Shown piece after piece: positions 25,901-39,300 of a stretch of DNA of 64,000 nucleotides. The stretch's first letter is position 1. Each line of letters begins with the position of its first letter. A program made the translations under genes and the position numbers. The stretch covers positions 2,979,501 through 3,043,500 of the forward strand of contig JAILWY010000004.1 in the NCBI GenBank assembly GCA_022113835.1, written 5' to 3'. The notes beneath the pieces were generated by a model. That model saw nothing but the letters and a program-made list of their open reading frames with translations. It was not told where the DNA came from and searched no databases. The stretch comes from Atopsyche davidsoni (taxonomy: Eukaryota > Arthropoda > Insecta > Trichoptera > Hydrobiosidae).

Positions 25901-28900
25901 AGCCATATTTGCCTCACTAAGGCTACCCGAATTTTTTTGCAACTATTTTGCTACGCATGGAAATTCTAATTATGAACGGTCAATTGGTTGGGATAAAGAT
26001 TAAAAAAAGACATTAAACACACCTAGTAGCGGTACAACCAGAAGAACGATGTATGGAACTATATTAATTTGCAGTTTGTCAACAATGGAAGCCAGAGCTT
26101 CTGCAGCTCCTTGTCTTTTTCTATCACAGTCAACTGTCCCCAGCATCGGAAGAACCTAAAATTGTAAAACATTAATTACAAATTGTATGTGTGTAGCCAT
26201 TAGTGAAAATAGGAGTGAGATAAAATATATGAATGTTTGGCAGGTGTTTTAAGTGTCAAAGCAATCAGTATTTACCTTTTCCACAACCATGTGCATCACT
26301 TCAGGAGCTGAGATAGCAGCCAAGACGGCCATGCAGCGCGCCACCATGTGTCTGACGGCCTTGAACTCATTTTCCAGTAAGAAGCAGAGCTGTTCTAGCC
26401 GTTCCAGAATTTGGGGCAGAAGGAACTTTGCAATATATGGAGTGACCACTTCTAGTACTTGAAGACTTGATATTAAATCTTCAGCAGAAGATACGGTCAT
26501 GTTTTCTAAAGAAGGAACATGTAATTTTTTAAAATCAAATTGTTATCTTTTAAGTATATATTGCTTTTGATACATAATTTATTTTTATCGATGACACTGT
26601 TAAATAAAAATCACTTTCAAAACTTATCATAGGTGTCATTTCAAACTGTTATTTTCATTTAAACAAATCAATAAATAAATAACTCACCAAATTTATCAGT
26701 TGATTCAGTTAAAGGAGCCATAATGACTTCCCAAAGCTTTGGTAATTTGGTAGGTAATTCACTGCCAAAGTGGACTGCAAGATTTGTTATGGCAAACGTT
26801 GCCCCTCGTCTTTGAATACGAAATTGTTTTTGAGTCTGAAACATTATTAATTTGTTTTAACCATTGAAACCAATTCAATTTCAATTGTTTAAGGACATAT
26901 TTAATTTTAGCTATTGAAATAAATGCAACGGCTACCTCATCCTCTACAGGAAATAGTTCATCCAGAGGAATATCTGTTGCGGGAGGGCGGCCTGGCCCTC
27001 GGTGCCCAGGTCCACTGCTATTGGATCTCTTGAGTGCGGAACGTTCTGCTTGCCGTTGTTGTGAGTTTAATGTAAGAATACCGCATCGATTATTATCTGA
27101 ATCAAACAAGGTAATTTATAATTAAAAATTTAAGGCATTTGATTCTTAAAATTGGTGGGGATTACTTTCTAAGGATATTCTTACTGGAGAATATCCTCAG
27201 AAATATTCACATTAAATCATTTAGTTCAACTTACTGCTTAGTAAATACTTCTTAGTAGAATCGACGCTGCTTTCTCCACTTCCTGAATCTCCATTGGAGA
27301 TCTCCTCAGAGCTGGATATCTTTGGTGTAAATTCCAAGTCAGACCTCAAGAATGTGCAAAGATTGACCAAGACTTTGACATTGGGGCAAGGTTGCCTGTC
27401 CACACAGAGACTTAAAAGTTCTGCTAAGTTTTCTGCAGATATCTGCTGAAGGTGCTCATTCTCTTCCTTCTTTATGGACTCCATAAGTGGCTTGATGATC
27501 GGATTTAATTTTTCTGGTAGAGCATGGAGATTTGCACAAGCTCCTGCCAATGCAGCTAGTGTTCTAAATCACAATAAAAATAAATAATTAAAGTTCAAAT
27601 AAAAAACATAATAATACGTAGATTAAGAATAGGTTGGACAGTCGATTTTTAACCAAACTGGAAATCTAAAAGTATATAAAATAAATAGAAACATTATCTT
27701 ACGAAATATTCAGAGTATTTTGTTCACTAGAGCACTGTAGGGCTGATGTATAAATACTTTGTCGCCGTTCCTCTAATGTTTGCGCTATTCTTGCTTTTAA
27801 CTTTGATTTGGATATCATTTCTTGTCCGTGCTGGCCTGCGATGTGCAAAACCTAAAATGAATTTTAAATATATTACATCAAAACTCACTAGAATTATAAT
27901 TAAAAAATATATTTACAATTAAAAAATGAGTACCTGTTCGAGGCTGACAATTTGAGCGCAGTCTTCTCCTTCTAAAGGTACTTTGTAATGTCGCATCATA
28001 GAAAGAAAGTCTCTAGTATCTTGTAAGATCCTAAAAAAATAATAAGATGAGAAATATATATACTTAGTTTGACAATGTCAACGTGAAAGGTTGGCGAAAC
28101 CGGACACCAATAAAAATTAACCCGTGGAAAAATATTTTATTTGAAATATTCAATATATATACTGTCTCATTAAAATTACTTCACAATGATTACAATGATA
28201 CTTATGATTATTTATAAAGGCAGACCTGTTGCAAGTAAGAGCAATTTCATCAAAGTAGATGGGTTGCATTAGGTCTTGGTGAAGACAGGCTGTGAGCTCG
28301 GGAGGAGCAGGCCGTACGGACGGGTCTTGGCGAGCCCACGATGACACCACAAGCCCTGTAACCAGTCGCTGGAGGGCACTCTTAGATGACAAGTATACCA
28401 GCAACACCTGAATACCATTCCAACGGCAAAGAAATAGAAATTTAAAGGTTAAATGCTGGGAAGTCTCCGATGAGCATAGTACAAAAGTATAACAATATTT
28501 TTTGAAGCTCTTTATAAATACCTTTATGTAGCAATGCACTGGACTTTCAATATCAGGAGTATAGACAATTCCAGGTGCAGGTTTCACAATGTAACAAGAC
28601 AATAAACCTAAAAATAAAATGTTGACAATTACATTTAGTAAGGAGACTAAAAAGGCTTTGATAAGTAAATTGATTTTATTTATGGATGAATGTTGCTCAC
28701 CGAGCATCCTGGCCGCCATGCACCTTGTCTTAGCCACATTGGCTTCCCTAAGGCTTTGAGCAGTAGTCTCACTTCCTCCGACATACCACCTTTGACTCAT
28801 CACAGAAATCCCATTGTTCTGCACTAACGCATCTCCCGGTAAACCAGATAAATTATCTGATGAAATCATGGCCTGATTATTTTTTTCCTGCAATATAAAT

Positions 28901-31900
28901 GACAATAAATTTCTTTAAAATATTAAAAAACCTGACCCCCTAAATCGTAAAGCTGCACTTAGAGCCATTGCGCGAATGCCAGTTGCAAAGTTACGACTTA
29001 TTTGATAAATGTACATAGCTTTGCAATAACAAACACGGTTCAAGGGCATTGATATATTATAAAAATGCTCTATTCATAGCACCAACAAATTGCTACAACA
29101 ACAGTATTAATATATTGGTATTTCATGTATAATATATAAAGAGATTGGTGATAAAATAATTTTTCACTTACTAATGCACAAGATTTTGATTGAATCATAT
29201 GTAATGGATCGAAAGGGATCTTGGCAGGCTGCATGGTAAGACAGATCCAAGTGGACACGTATGGACAAGCAGCATTCAATAAAAACTCCAAGCTTGAAAA
29301 CCTAACCAGATTATTCCAGACCTGCAAATGAACATTATGAAATTAACAATTGCAAAAAGCATCAAATAAATCAAGATATGTAAAAATGTGTTTTCAAACA
29401 ATACTTTGTATGTACCTCTTCAACAATATTCTTAATGTCCTGGATATGCTCAACGAGCACTCTCTGAAAGACGTGGCGTAGTGCATCCTGCAGGAGCTGG
29501 GCATTCCACCCATTAGTACACTCATCGTCATCCTGTTCCATAGTATTCTTTAATTGTAATTCTTCAAAGTTGATTTCCGTAGTAAAGATTCCGTCTTGCA
29601 AGCGACTCTCACTGAAGCTGTTGGAGGATGCTGATTCTTCCTTAATATCATCACATTTCGATTTTAAATCTAATTCAGTTTTAATTTCTTGTTTGGCACT
29701 GCCGTTAGTGACTACGGCATCATTAGTTGTCAGACTTTTCTTCTCAGATATATCTACAGTATTACTATTTTCAGTGGGATTTTCATTGTCGATCTTCAGT
29801 TTATCAATTCTAGTGTCATCGGCGACTTCGGGTTGTTCATTACTCTGAAGTACACATTGTTGGTCAGTTTGGAAAACGATTCCAGAGCACTGAGTTAGTG
29901 TGCGAAGAGTTTGTAAAGCCGCTCTTCTCACTGAGCTGGTGGGGTGGGATAAATATGGCCAGAGTCGGGGCACTACACTCGCCATATACTTGGGTCTGAA
30001 ATTAAAGAAAAATTGAATTTATACTGTTACAATTGTAAATACTTTAAGCCATTTACCATTTGCTTTCGATGGTCTAATTAAACTTTGAGTTAGTGACAGT
30101 GATTTTACATAAAATTGTGTCTACAAGAGAATATTTTGAATTCTGTTTCAAAATGTTGGTGCAGAAACTCACCCTAATAATTTCTCTGCCTCTGGCTGTG
30201 CTAGCAAAGCAGCAAGTAACGCCATGAAACATCCACAGGCCGCAGCCAGTTCATCTTGTACAAGTAGCAAGCAGCGTAACCGCGCCACAGTCGGCAACAT
30301 CACAGAAGGGGCGGTCTTCGTAAGGGAGCGGGCAGCCGGAGCTAAGGCGCTCGCAGCCGCTGCTGCCACATCCTCAACTGGGTCCCAAAGCGCACGGACT
30401 GCTGCGCTCCAGGCTGGCGTGATTATATTAAGTTCCTAGATTTTATCCACAAATTTTTATATCATTAAATTTATTTATTAATAAGTAATGCTATTTTTAG
30501 ATAATAATGTCAGCTTTAAAAAACTGCTTTTCAATTGTTGAGATTTACCTGCTGCACTGCAATGAGATACTTGAGACCGAGCAGTGCTCCGTGCCTCGCC
30601 TCCCAGTGAGGCTGGCGGGCCAGCAGAGCCAGAGCTGAGCAGATTCGAGCACAACCCTTTGGTCCCGAGAGGGAAGCCGCCACGCCCAGGCACTGTGCGC
30701 AAGTTTCTCTTACGGGGGCTACTACCTGTAAAGTCAAAAAAATTAAGTATTAATATACAATCTTAATTCTTTTTCAACTAACATCAGCATTCTGATGTCA
30801 ATTATATATTTTGGATTTAATTAAAAAAATAAATAAGTAATAGAATATACATTAGAAAAGATAACCATAGAAAGATACTTTGTCAATACAGAGTCGAAAA
30901 TTGTGTGGTGTGGATTCTATTAGATACAAACCATCTATAAACAGTTAAGAAATTTAAAATTCCAGATTATCATGTTTACCTGATCTGATACAAAATCTCC
31001 AAATCTATCGAGTGCTAAAACGCATAGCAGACGCAGCGATATATCTTCTAGCCAACTTTGGTGCGATTCCTCCATCTAAAAATTAAAAAATCATAAATAT
31101 TCTGGCAGACACATTAAACAGCCATCAATAATTTTTCCATGAACAAGTGGGCATGATTCCCATCACTTTTGATCTTGCGTGAACTTTTATTGTATACCAA
31201 ATTTAATTTTCTAAATTGTCAACTTGTAGATGACTTAAACGGATTAAAGGTATTATTTTAAAAGTGATAGTCTACCTGTTGTGCAGTTGTGCCAGCTTCT
31301 TTGCCCGCACCGGCAGCATGGGTTCGCAAGAGATCGCGCAGTGCAGTGGCAGCTCCGTGACGTGTCTCCCACTGCGAACTGAAAAGCTCGGTGGCCAGTG
31401 CACTTGCCAAGCCTTCCAGAGGCCACCACCCTACCTCTGGGCCCCAACCCTCCACCTCCGGTAACCATTCCCCTGGAACCGTGTAACCATTAGTCTCTAT
31501 TTAAAATTACACAAATCAGTAAGGGGACTATTCACTCAGTGGATGGTAATTTACGAGGGAGATAATAAACATGTTAACATAAGGAAATTATATAATACAT
31601 AATAATACATAACGAAAACATTTGTGACATGAAATGCTTCTATATATCAATACAGAATAATATGCAAACCTATGATATATCATTTTTAATAGAACAATAG
31701 AAAAAGTGTGTCTTTTTTATTCCTCATTGAAATGGAAACCAGCATGAAAATCTTGTTGATTTATTTATACTATTTTTTTTTAAATATAGTAATGGAAAGT
31801 AGTCTCACCGTAGACTGAGAGAGTTTCTTCTACTTTGACAGAGCTCTGCGGATCTGAAGTCTTGAACCTCTTTCTTTCAGGTTCCTCACGAGCAGCAGGA

Positions 31901-33354
31901 GTATCTTCCGTGTTGATACTCTTCTGCTGTCGAGCTTTGCGCCGCGCTCTGTTCATCTCTCGCGAGCTCAACTGTGATCCTGATGGGACCAACTCACTCA
32001 CTGGTTTCTGTATGACGATAGACACATCAAGAATTAAGTTGTACTTTAATATTCAGTTAGTTATCGACAGAAGAACATTGTAACAATTCAATAAAGACCC
32101 AAGACCTTGGACCTCGATCGTCTCTAAATCTCTAAGACTTACTTTAGAGATTTTTATGATAGCTGAAATTGTAAAGGACAATATTAAAATGTACAACTTA
32201 CTTTAATGACAACTGAAGCAGGTCCTGGTTCATTGATACTGTGTGATTGACATGCATTATCGACAGGTTGACCCAAGAGATCTTCATTGGAAAATACATC
32301 TGTCATGTCCATGCCTAGTTTGGAGGCGACGTCTAGACCCAGTCTAGCATTTAGCAGCTGTCGCTGTCGAGCTAGCTTCTCTCGAATATCTTAAAATAAT
32401 ATTAAACACGATTGTTTTTCTGATGAGCATAATATTGGATAAATATTCATTTGAATAAAACTTACCCATTCCTGGTGAGAAATCTTCTTCCATGTCGTAT
32501 TCTTTACCTTCGGATCCCATGAGATGGGCACCCTGGGCGAGAACCTTTTCAATATCAAAAGTATCAAAGCGGAGTCTTCCAGAATCCAAGACTCTGGCTT
32601 CTTCAGTCTTTTCATCTATGAAAAATATAGAATAATAAAAATAAAATAAAAAAATTGTAATGAAGAATGTAATGAAGAATTGAAAATATTTTTTTGTTTG
32701 AATTTTTTCTAACATACCATTTTTATTTTCACTCGGCAAAGGATCCCACTGGGGTACATTTTTCAAAATTGCTTCTATTGCCTACAAATTAAAATTGAAA
32801 ATTCACATCAAAACTTATTGAAGCAAGAATCATACTTCATTCTTTATTTATTTTGATTTCTCAAATTAATTTCACAGTAAGCTGTTAAATGTTACTTGTC
32901 CTGCCGCAATACGAGTTTCCCAGGCAGGAGACTTCAGGTAAGTGAGGACGCGTGCAAGAAGGCGATGGAGCTCACGGGGGCGCAGGCGCTGCACCTCTCC
33001 CAATTGCTGTGCTGCAGCTCGGCGAGTGACCACAGATGAGCCCGACTCGAGAAGTACAAACAACCTTTCTAATCTGGAAAACACATAGTCCCATTATTCA
33101 ATTATAAATTTAACTAACTATTATGAAGATAGCAACACCAATATAAATTATTTTCAACCAAATCATGTCTAATGCTGCTGATCTTTGAGGTCTTTGCAAA
33201 TATTATTTTCTCATGTTTAATCTAAAATAATTAGGATGCGCAAATTTCATTATATTGTACAAATAAAGACTGGATTTATACCAGTAATGCCATATACAGA
33301 AAAATATTGCACCATATGTTAGATTTTTATGTTTTATTTTTACCTGGAAGTCAT
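22990..33354 (-). CDS. BTAF1: BTAF1/Mot1, TBP-associated Swi2/Snf2 ATPase (30 coding exons)
   Basis: Encodes the nuclear TATA-binding-protein-associated factor that uses ATP to strip TBP from DNA and redistribute it among promoters. I joined 30 exons (low-high): 33344-33354, 32896-33073, 32718-32781, 32466-32615, 32202-32389, 31809-32007, 31276-31496, 30980-31075, 30549-30725, 30173-30435, 29416-29995, 29172-29321, 28701-28887, 28522-28607, 28226-28407, 27934-28030, 27703-27851, 27235-27563, 26936-27096, 26688-26835, 26276-26505, 26023-26155, 25601-25836, 25312-25513, 24940-25235, 24650-24823, 24239-24570, 23903-24155, 23340-23515, 22990-23260. All introns are GT-AG. The sum is 5919 nt, exactly 1973 codons (1972 aa; human about 1849). 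The N-terminal half is HEAT repeats starting [15 protein letters not shown]. The ATPase has DDMGLGKT (about 1425-1432), DEGH (1538-1541), and [11 protein letters not shown] (1852-1862). Exon 11 adds an acidic, low-complexity insert with two SUMO-type motifs (IKTE, IKEE). An acceptor-like site at 33411 upstream of the ATG suggests a spliced 5' UTR. Confidence 0.97.
28065..28160 (+). mobile_element. Penelope-like terminal repeat in a BTAF1 intron
   Basis: A plus-strand partial copy of the 4703-5207 arm: CAACGTGAAAGGTTGGCGAA, then ACCGGACACC and the AATAAAAATTAACCCGTGG tail. Lies in the intron between the exons at 28226-28407 and 27934-28030, antisense to BTAF1. The core strand is decayed and the cleavage triplet reads GAC, so no active ribozyme is expected. 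Confidence 0.55.
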
Positions 33355-36300
33355 ATTGCTTCTTTTTTCTTAGCGGCCAGTAAATAGTCAATAATGCATG
33401 AAGTTGAATTCTGTAAGAAATATCAGAAAAAATGTTTATGGTGAATTTTTTATCATTTAATCAATAATAATACTTAAAATATAAAAGCTATTTTGTTAAC
33501 CTGATTGATTGATTTTTTATTTTTTTAGTTGATTAACCAGTGATTTGCTGCATACATAATAAAACTGTAAAACAAAGTAGTCTATTGATTTATGATTAAT
33601 GTTGGTTATTGATTTTTTTTAATTTGGTACAAATTAAAATTATATACTGTGAAGTGTTTCTGATGAAACTGGAGATCAGAAAATCCTATTATATACTTTG
33701 TATACTACGTCTTAATTATAAATAAAAAAATATTCTGATTGAAAGAAATTAGTTGTATCACTAACTTGTGAATATTAAATTTCTCTAGTTCATATATTTA
33801 TCTTAGTGTGGTAAGAAAAGAATTTTGAAATTAACAATTAGATAGAAATATTATTATTTAAATAATCTAAAAATATCAATTTTTTTTATCTTCACATTAT
33901 AAGCACGTGTGCTTGATAATAAATGTGATGTACTATAACTCAAAAAATATTATGTAGGGCTACAAGTTAAAGATTAGAAGAAATTCAAGAGTAGTCTTGC
34001 AATTCGAGGTGTTTCAACAATCTTCTTAAAATAATAAATCCTCACATTGCATTCACTCATTTGCTCTACGCAGCTAAATGGAAGGCTCCAAATCCAACCA
34101 TTAATTCTCCCTCGAGGAATATCTCAGGAATTTCTCGTCGCCGATCCCAAGAAGTGCTGTCTATTAGTGATTAGTTATAGTTCGCTATATAGATTTTTTA
34201 ATTCCAGATTTGTGACATCGGGCCGTAAAGAGTAATATAATATATATTTATTAATGAAATTTATAGCAGGGCTTTTACCATATTTGATAAGCAGTAAATT
34301 TATGCCACCAGTTTAATTAAATGATGGTTTCGATTGAAAAAGATGTAAAATTATTTTACATCCTTTAGTATCTCTAGCAATTCAAAATATATTTATATAA
34401 AAATACTGTTCAAGTCAAAATGACATGTTTTTATAAGATTAAATAGTATTCTTGTAGCTATGGTGAATTATTCTACAAGACATAAAATGTAAATAATAAA
34501 AAAAATATGTTCAAATGAAGAATATTACAATTTAAGGAGAAAAAAAAATATTAAAAAGTAATTTCTACAACAGTATTACTGCAAGTGCAGGCATTATATA
34601 AAAATATTAAAGAAGTAATTAAAAACACAATCAACATGTATTACTCAATGCTAACATAAAATCCCACATTCAAAAAATCTCAACTTCATAAAAATAAATA
34701 GAAATATTTAAATACGTAGATAAAAGCGACATTGAACATGGTAAACCACAATTCAAATTATATGCATTCAAAATGGTACTTGACTAGTAAATTCAAAATA
34801 TAAACTATAGGATTGCGCCGAGCGTTGGCTCGGTAGTCTTTAAATAAACGTGATATGGAATATATGTGTCTTTCTATATATTTTGCAGTAACGATAGACC
34901 TTTTGTTATATTAAAGTGATTGAAAATTGATTTACTCACTGAAAGCAAAATCTTCCTTGGATCCTCGTATATCTGTGTTTTTTTATTTTTAATTGATGTA
35001 ATTACGAACCGGATGAGCTGCCTTTCTGATAAGCACATTGAAGATTGCTAGCAGTTGTGCCACCGTATAAATCAGATTATTACACTAGACATAGAAGTAT
35101 TGCTGCAAGTCTCATATTTGCTAATTTTAAAAATTAATCATGTGGTATATTTAATTAGGAATAAGGATGCTTCTTGAATAATGAAATCATCAGACAAGAT
35201 AATACCACCGATATATTGCTGTGTCGATCGTTTTATTTTATTTGCATTCTCAATGCAAATTTCCAAATAATATTCAATGCATATAAGCTAGCCACTTAAA
35301 ATATATTTAAATTCTAGTCTTTTGTATTGTAAGACATTTAAATGGTTGAGCAATGCGATCTGAAAAATTACAGTTGTAGAATTTTTTGTATGATTGTAGA
35401 TATAATTGCATAAGAGAAAGATAACAAAACATTTAAGACACTATACCTCATAACAATAAAGTTAATGTCTGCTATAAAAAGGTTGAGACAATATTGGGAG
35501 AGCACGGCAGTAAAAAATATATCAACATTAACAACACAAGTTGCATTTATCAGTATAATATTACCCAAACATTCTGAGGTCCATAATTATCTCATTAAAT
35601 TCGTACAAACCCACAATATTTTGTAGAGTTTATTTGGTGAAAATATTTTATTACAAGAACTAGCTATGTTAAATTATCTTAAAATCAAGAACCTCTCATG
35701 AGCTAAATCGAACAAATCGTACTTCAAAATCACAAATTGTTTCATTTAACTGCATATATTTAAGATAATATAAGGAGCTAGCATTTAGATCAACTTTTAC
35801 TTATCCATAAATATCATTTAGAAAATAAATGCTATATGCATTTTGAAAATATCAAAGAAGTATAATAAATGCGCCGTTCACCATTCACCAGGGATTTATT
35901 AACATTTTTTAAGCTACGCGATATCTATGAGCTGATTGAAAAATATATTGAAAAATATATTTTTTTTTTGCATATTTATGTGAAAATACAATACGAAAAC
36001 AGTAAAAAAAGTTATTTATAATATATATATATATATATATGTTTAAGAAAAGACATATAAGGACATACAGTAGTTTTTTGTTTGTATATTTTTTCCAATA
36101 TGTATTCATATTAAACACTCAGAGCTTTGTTCATTTTAAAAATGTGTTTTAGGTAAACAGTACACAAATAAACACTAAAAAATATTCAACAGGTTGTAAG
36201 CGGAAATCATACCAGAGCTAACCAAATCATGAGGTAAGGGGAAATATATGTTTTACCATCTAATAAAACTGATAATTTTTATGTGACATATTTCTTACAG

Positions 36301-39300
36301 GACTAAAAGCCTTTTAGGTTTAGCCCTATTTTTTTTTTGAGCATTCGGGCCTAATTGGTCTTTTTGGTCTCGTTTGGACTTATTGTGATACTTTGATTAT
36401 TTCACCAATCGTTCCCTTTTAAATATATTAATATGTATAAAAACAATGTGTCAAGTTTATTTGAAATACTTGATTAATATATGACGTTTTTAAACTTATT
36501 TAGAGCATTAGAATATAGCATTTGTATCAAGAAGGTCGATTAATTTATGAGTCTATTTAAAACATTCAACAAACATTTGAATAAATTCACATTTAAAGCT
36601 TACGCAGACCTACTGACTTCAAAAATACATTTAGATATACTAAAAGCATTTAAAAATTTCAATGTACAGCAGGTTGAAAGAAAATTTAAGAAATAACCAG
36701 GAAATGCGAGTTTAAATTCCAAACGTGATTGTTTACACAGAGTGTTTTTCTCATTGATTCATGTGTGTATTGTGTACTTCAAATATTATTAAAATAAACC
36801 AGTGAGGTACTATGATTTCAACGACAGAGCAAACCCGTTTATTTATACATTGGACTTTAATGTCAGATTCTCAATCTTTGGCAATATTATATAAAACGGT
36901 GAATTAACCAACCAATAAAAAATACAAACCCCTTCAAGGTCTAGAGGTGAGCAGGATTGCTTACCAACAAAGTAAAGTAAATTGAATTTTTTTTTGTAAA
37001 TATAAAATTAAATAGCCTTCAGAGTAAAAGAGAAGTTAAAATTTTTCCGATAAAGGATGTAATCTCTCTACAACAATCATAATCAAAAGCAAATGCCATT
37101 TAGAGAGTACTATTTTATCACTGTTGGGCAGGCATTATCAAAATTATCCCAGGAGTTTAAGATTCCTTCATCAGCATGTGGCGGATAACAACACTTTGAT
37201 AATATGTTAATTAAAAATTAGCTGATAGGTTTGTTTGCTCACATATACTTTGAAACTTATGTTAATATATTTATTTGATAAATTTATCATACTAATTTTG
37301 TATAAAAAATCACCAATCAATTTAGCAACAAATATGAGATTAAAATGGTTAATCAAGTAAAAATAAGTGGTTATTACCTATAGAATAAAAAAAATTGGTT
37401 AGCATTTCAAGTAAACCGATAGATGTATTTTCAAAATGTGGTTTACATAAAGACCAAAAAGTATAGCCCTCCTATTACCATTTTAACCTGCTATTACCAT
37501 GTTTAATCAAATTTGTACTAAATAATACATAACGGTTTGGAAATTTTCCCATAAGTATGGAAAAATTGGCCGAAATTATAAGAGATAAGATAAATATCAA
37601 AATATATAAGTGGCATGACACACAGTATCTATAGGACGGCTACAAACAAGGCTTCACTGTAATATCAAAGTTCTAAAAATAGTTTGTAAAAAAAATGTCA
37701 TAAATCATTTGATAAAAATTGTAACAGAATTTTGACCAACCAATAATCAAAGGAAAAAATAATAATCATATATTCTCAATTAATTATGATTTTTTGTACA
37801 ATAACTATTACAAAAATGGGTAGTCTCGCATCTGAAAATCTAATTTGATAATTTGATACGATATAGTTGTAGAAAACCTGCGTGAGAAAGATTTTTCTCA
37901 GTATTAAGCTTAATTTAAACCTTACACCCGGATTTTAGCACAGAACTACTTGATCAGTTAAGCAACTCCTAGACCATCATGTAGTTGTTTGCAGGTCCCG
38001 GTTCCTTCCCAACAGTTAAATCCTAAACTTATGTTTGACACGCCTTAAGCATCGAGAATTCCAATAAAAATTGAGAATAATGAATAAAAAAACGACTAAT
38101 TTTAAATTTAACATTAATTATTATTCATAACCATATTTTGTGCATATTTCTAGTCTTCTGTGAGAAATTAAATGTTTTAAGCTGTCGCTCAAGATAATCT
38201 TGGTTTAAGAATATCAATGTACAACGAGGATATTAATTACATAAAATATTTCAAACCACGCAATTTCCCGCCTTGGGGTTAGAAACCACTGGAAAATTGT
38301 TTTATAATAGACAGAAGGTATTGTTCGTGCTATAATACTTTTTTATATTTGTGTAGTATGGTTTTTAGATAATGTGGTATTCATATGATAATATTCTTAG
38401 CCTATGTTTAGTGTGCTGCATCTTCTCAGCTCATGCCACTGATATCTGCATGTATTTACTAAAAAAGAGACGAATTTTAATAATTGTAAAAATAGTTATC
38501 CACCTATGTGTATCTGTATAATTAAGTATTAATATGAACATAATATCATTTTAGTGAAACAAAACTTCTATTATCAAAAAAAACCTTTTATGATAATTCT
38601 TTACTAGAATAACTTAAGGCACCTAGAACAGATAATGGATATTACAAATTTGTTATTGCAATAAGAAAAACTCACTTTGTAGTAAAATATATATTGCCAT
38701 TGATATCTACAACCACGTGTTTTACGGTCTCACATAGTTTATTATGCATATGAAATATTGAATACATTGCAATAAGTAAGAAATCTGAAAGTTAACTTGT
38801 ATTTTTGTCTACTTTAGTAATATTGTGAATAACGTTCATGTAATTAAACCTTATGGTTTTAACTCATAAACTTAAAAGTATTGAGGAGTTTGTATTAAAA
38901 TATAGAAGAATTTGAGAAGACTTGCTGTTTAAATTATGACCTGTAGATTAAACGAGAAGTTATTGCAGCAAATAAAAGTAATAAAACTACCTTTGTCTAA
39001 ATTAAATACAACCATTGGACAACTATGCCACCAGGATACTTTATGTTGCAACTCTGTACAGCATGCACCAGAACTAATGACTTTAAAATAAGTACATTTA
39101 CCTACTCATCTACAACCTGGACAAATTAATTTAAGCAATTTTAAAAAAGATATAAAATAAAAAAACTATTATCAAAAAATGCATCATTAATTTAAATGAA
39201 TGCATTTTTATCAGTTGAAAATATTTGACATCATTTACTCTAAAAAAAGGTTCAGGAGAGTGAATTGAAGGGATAGCAGGTATTCTAATATAGATTTATT

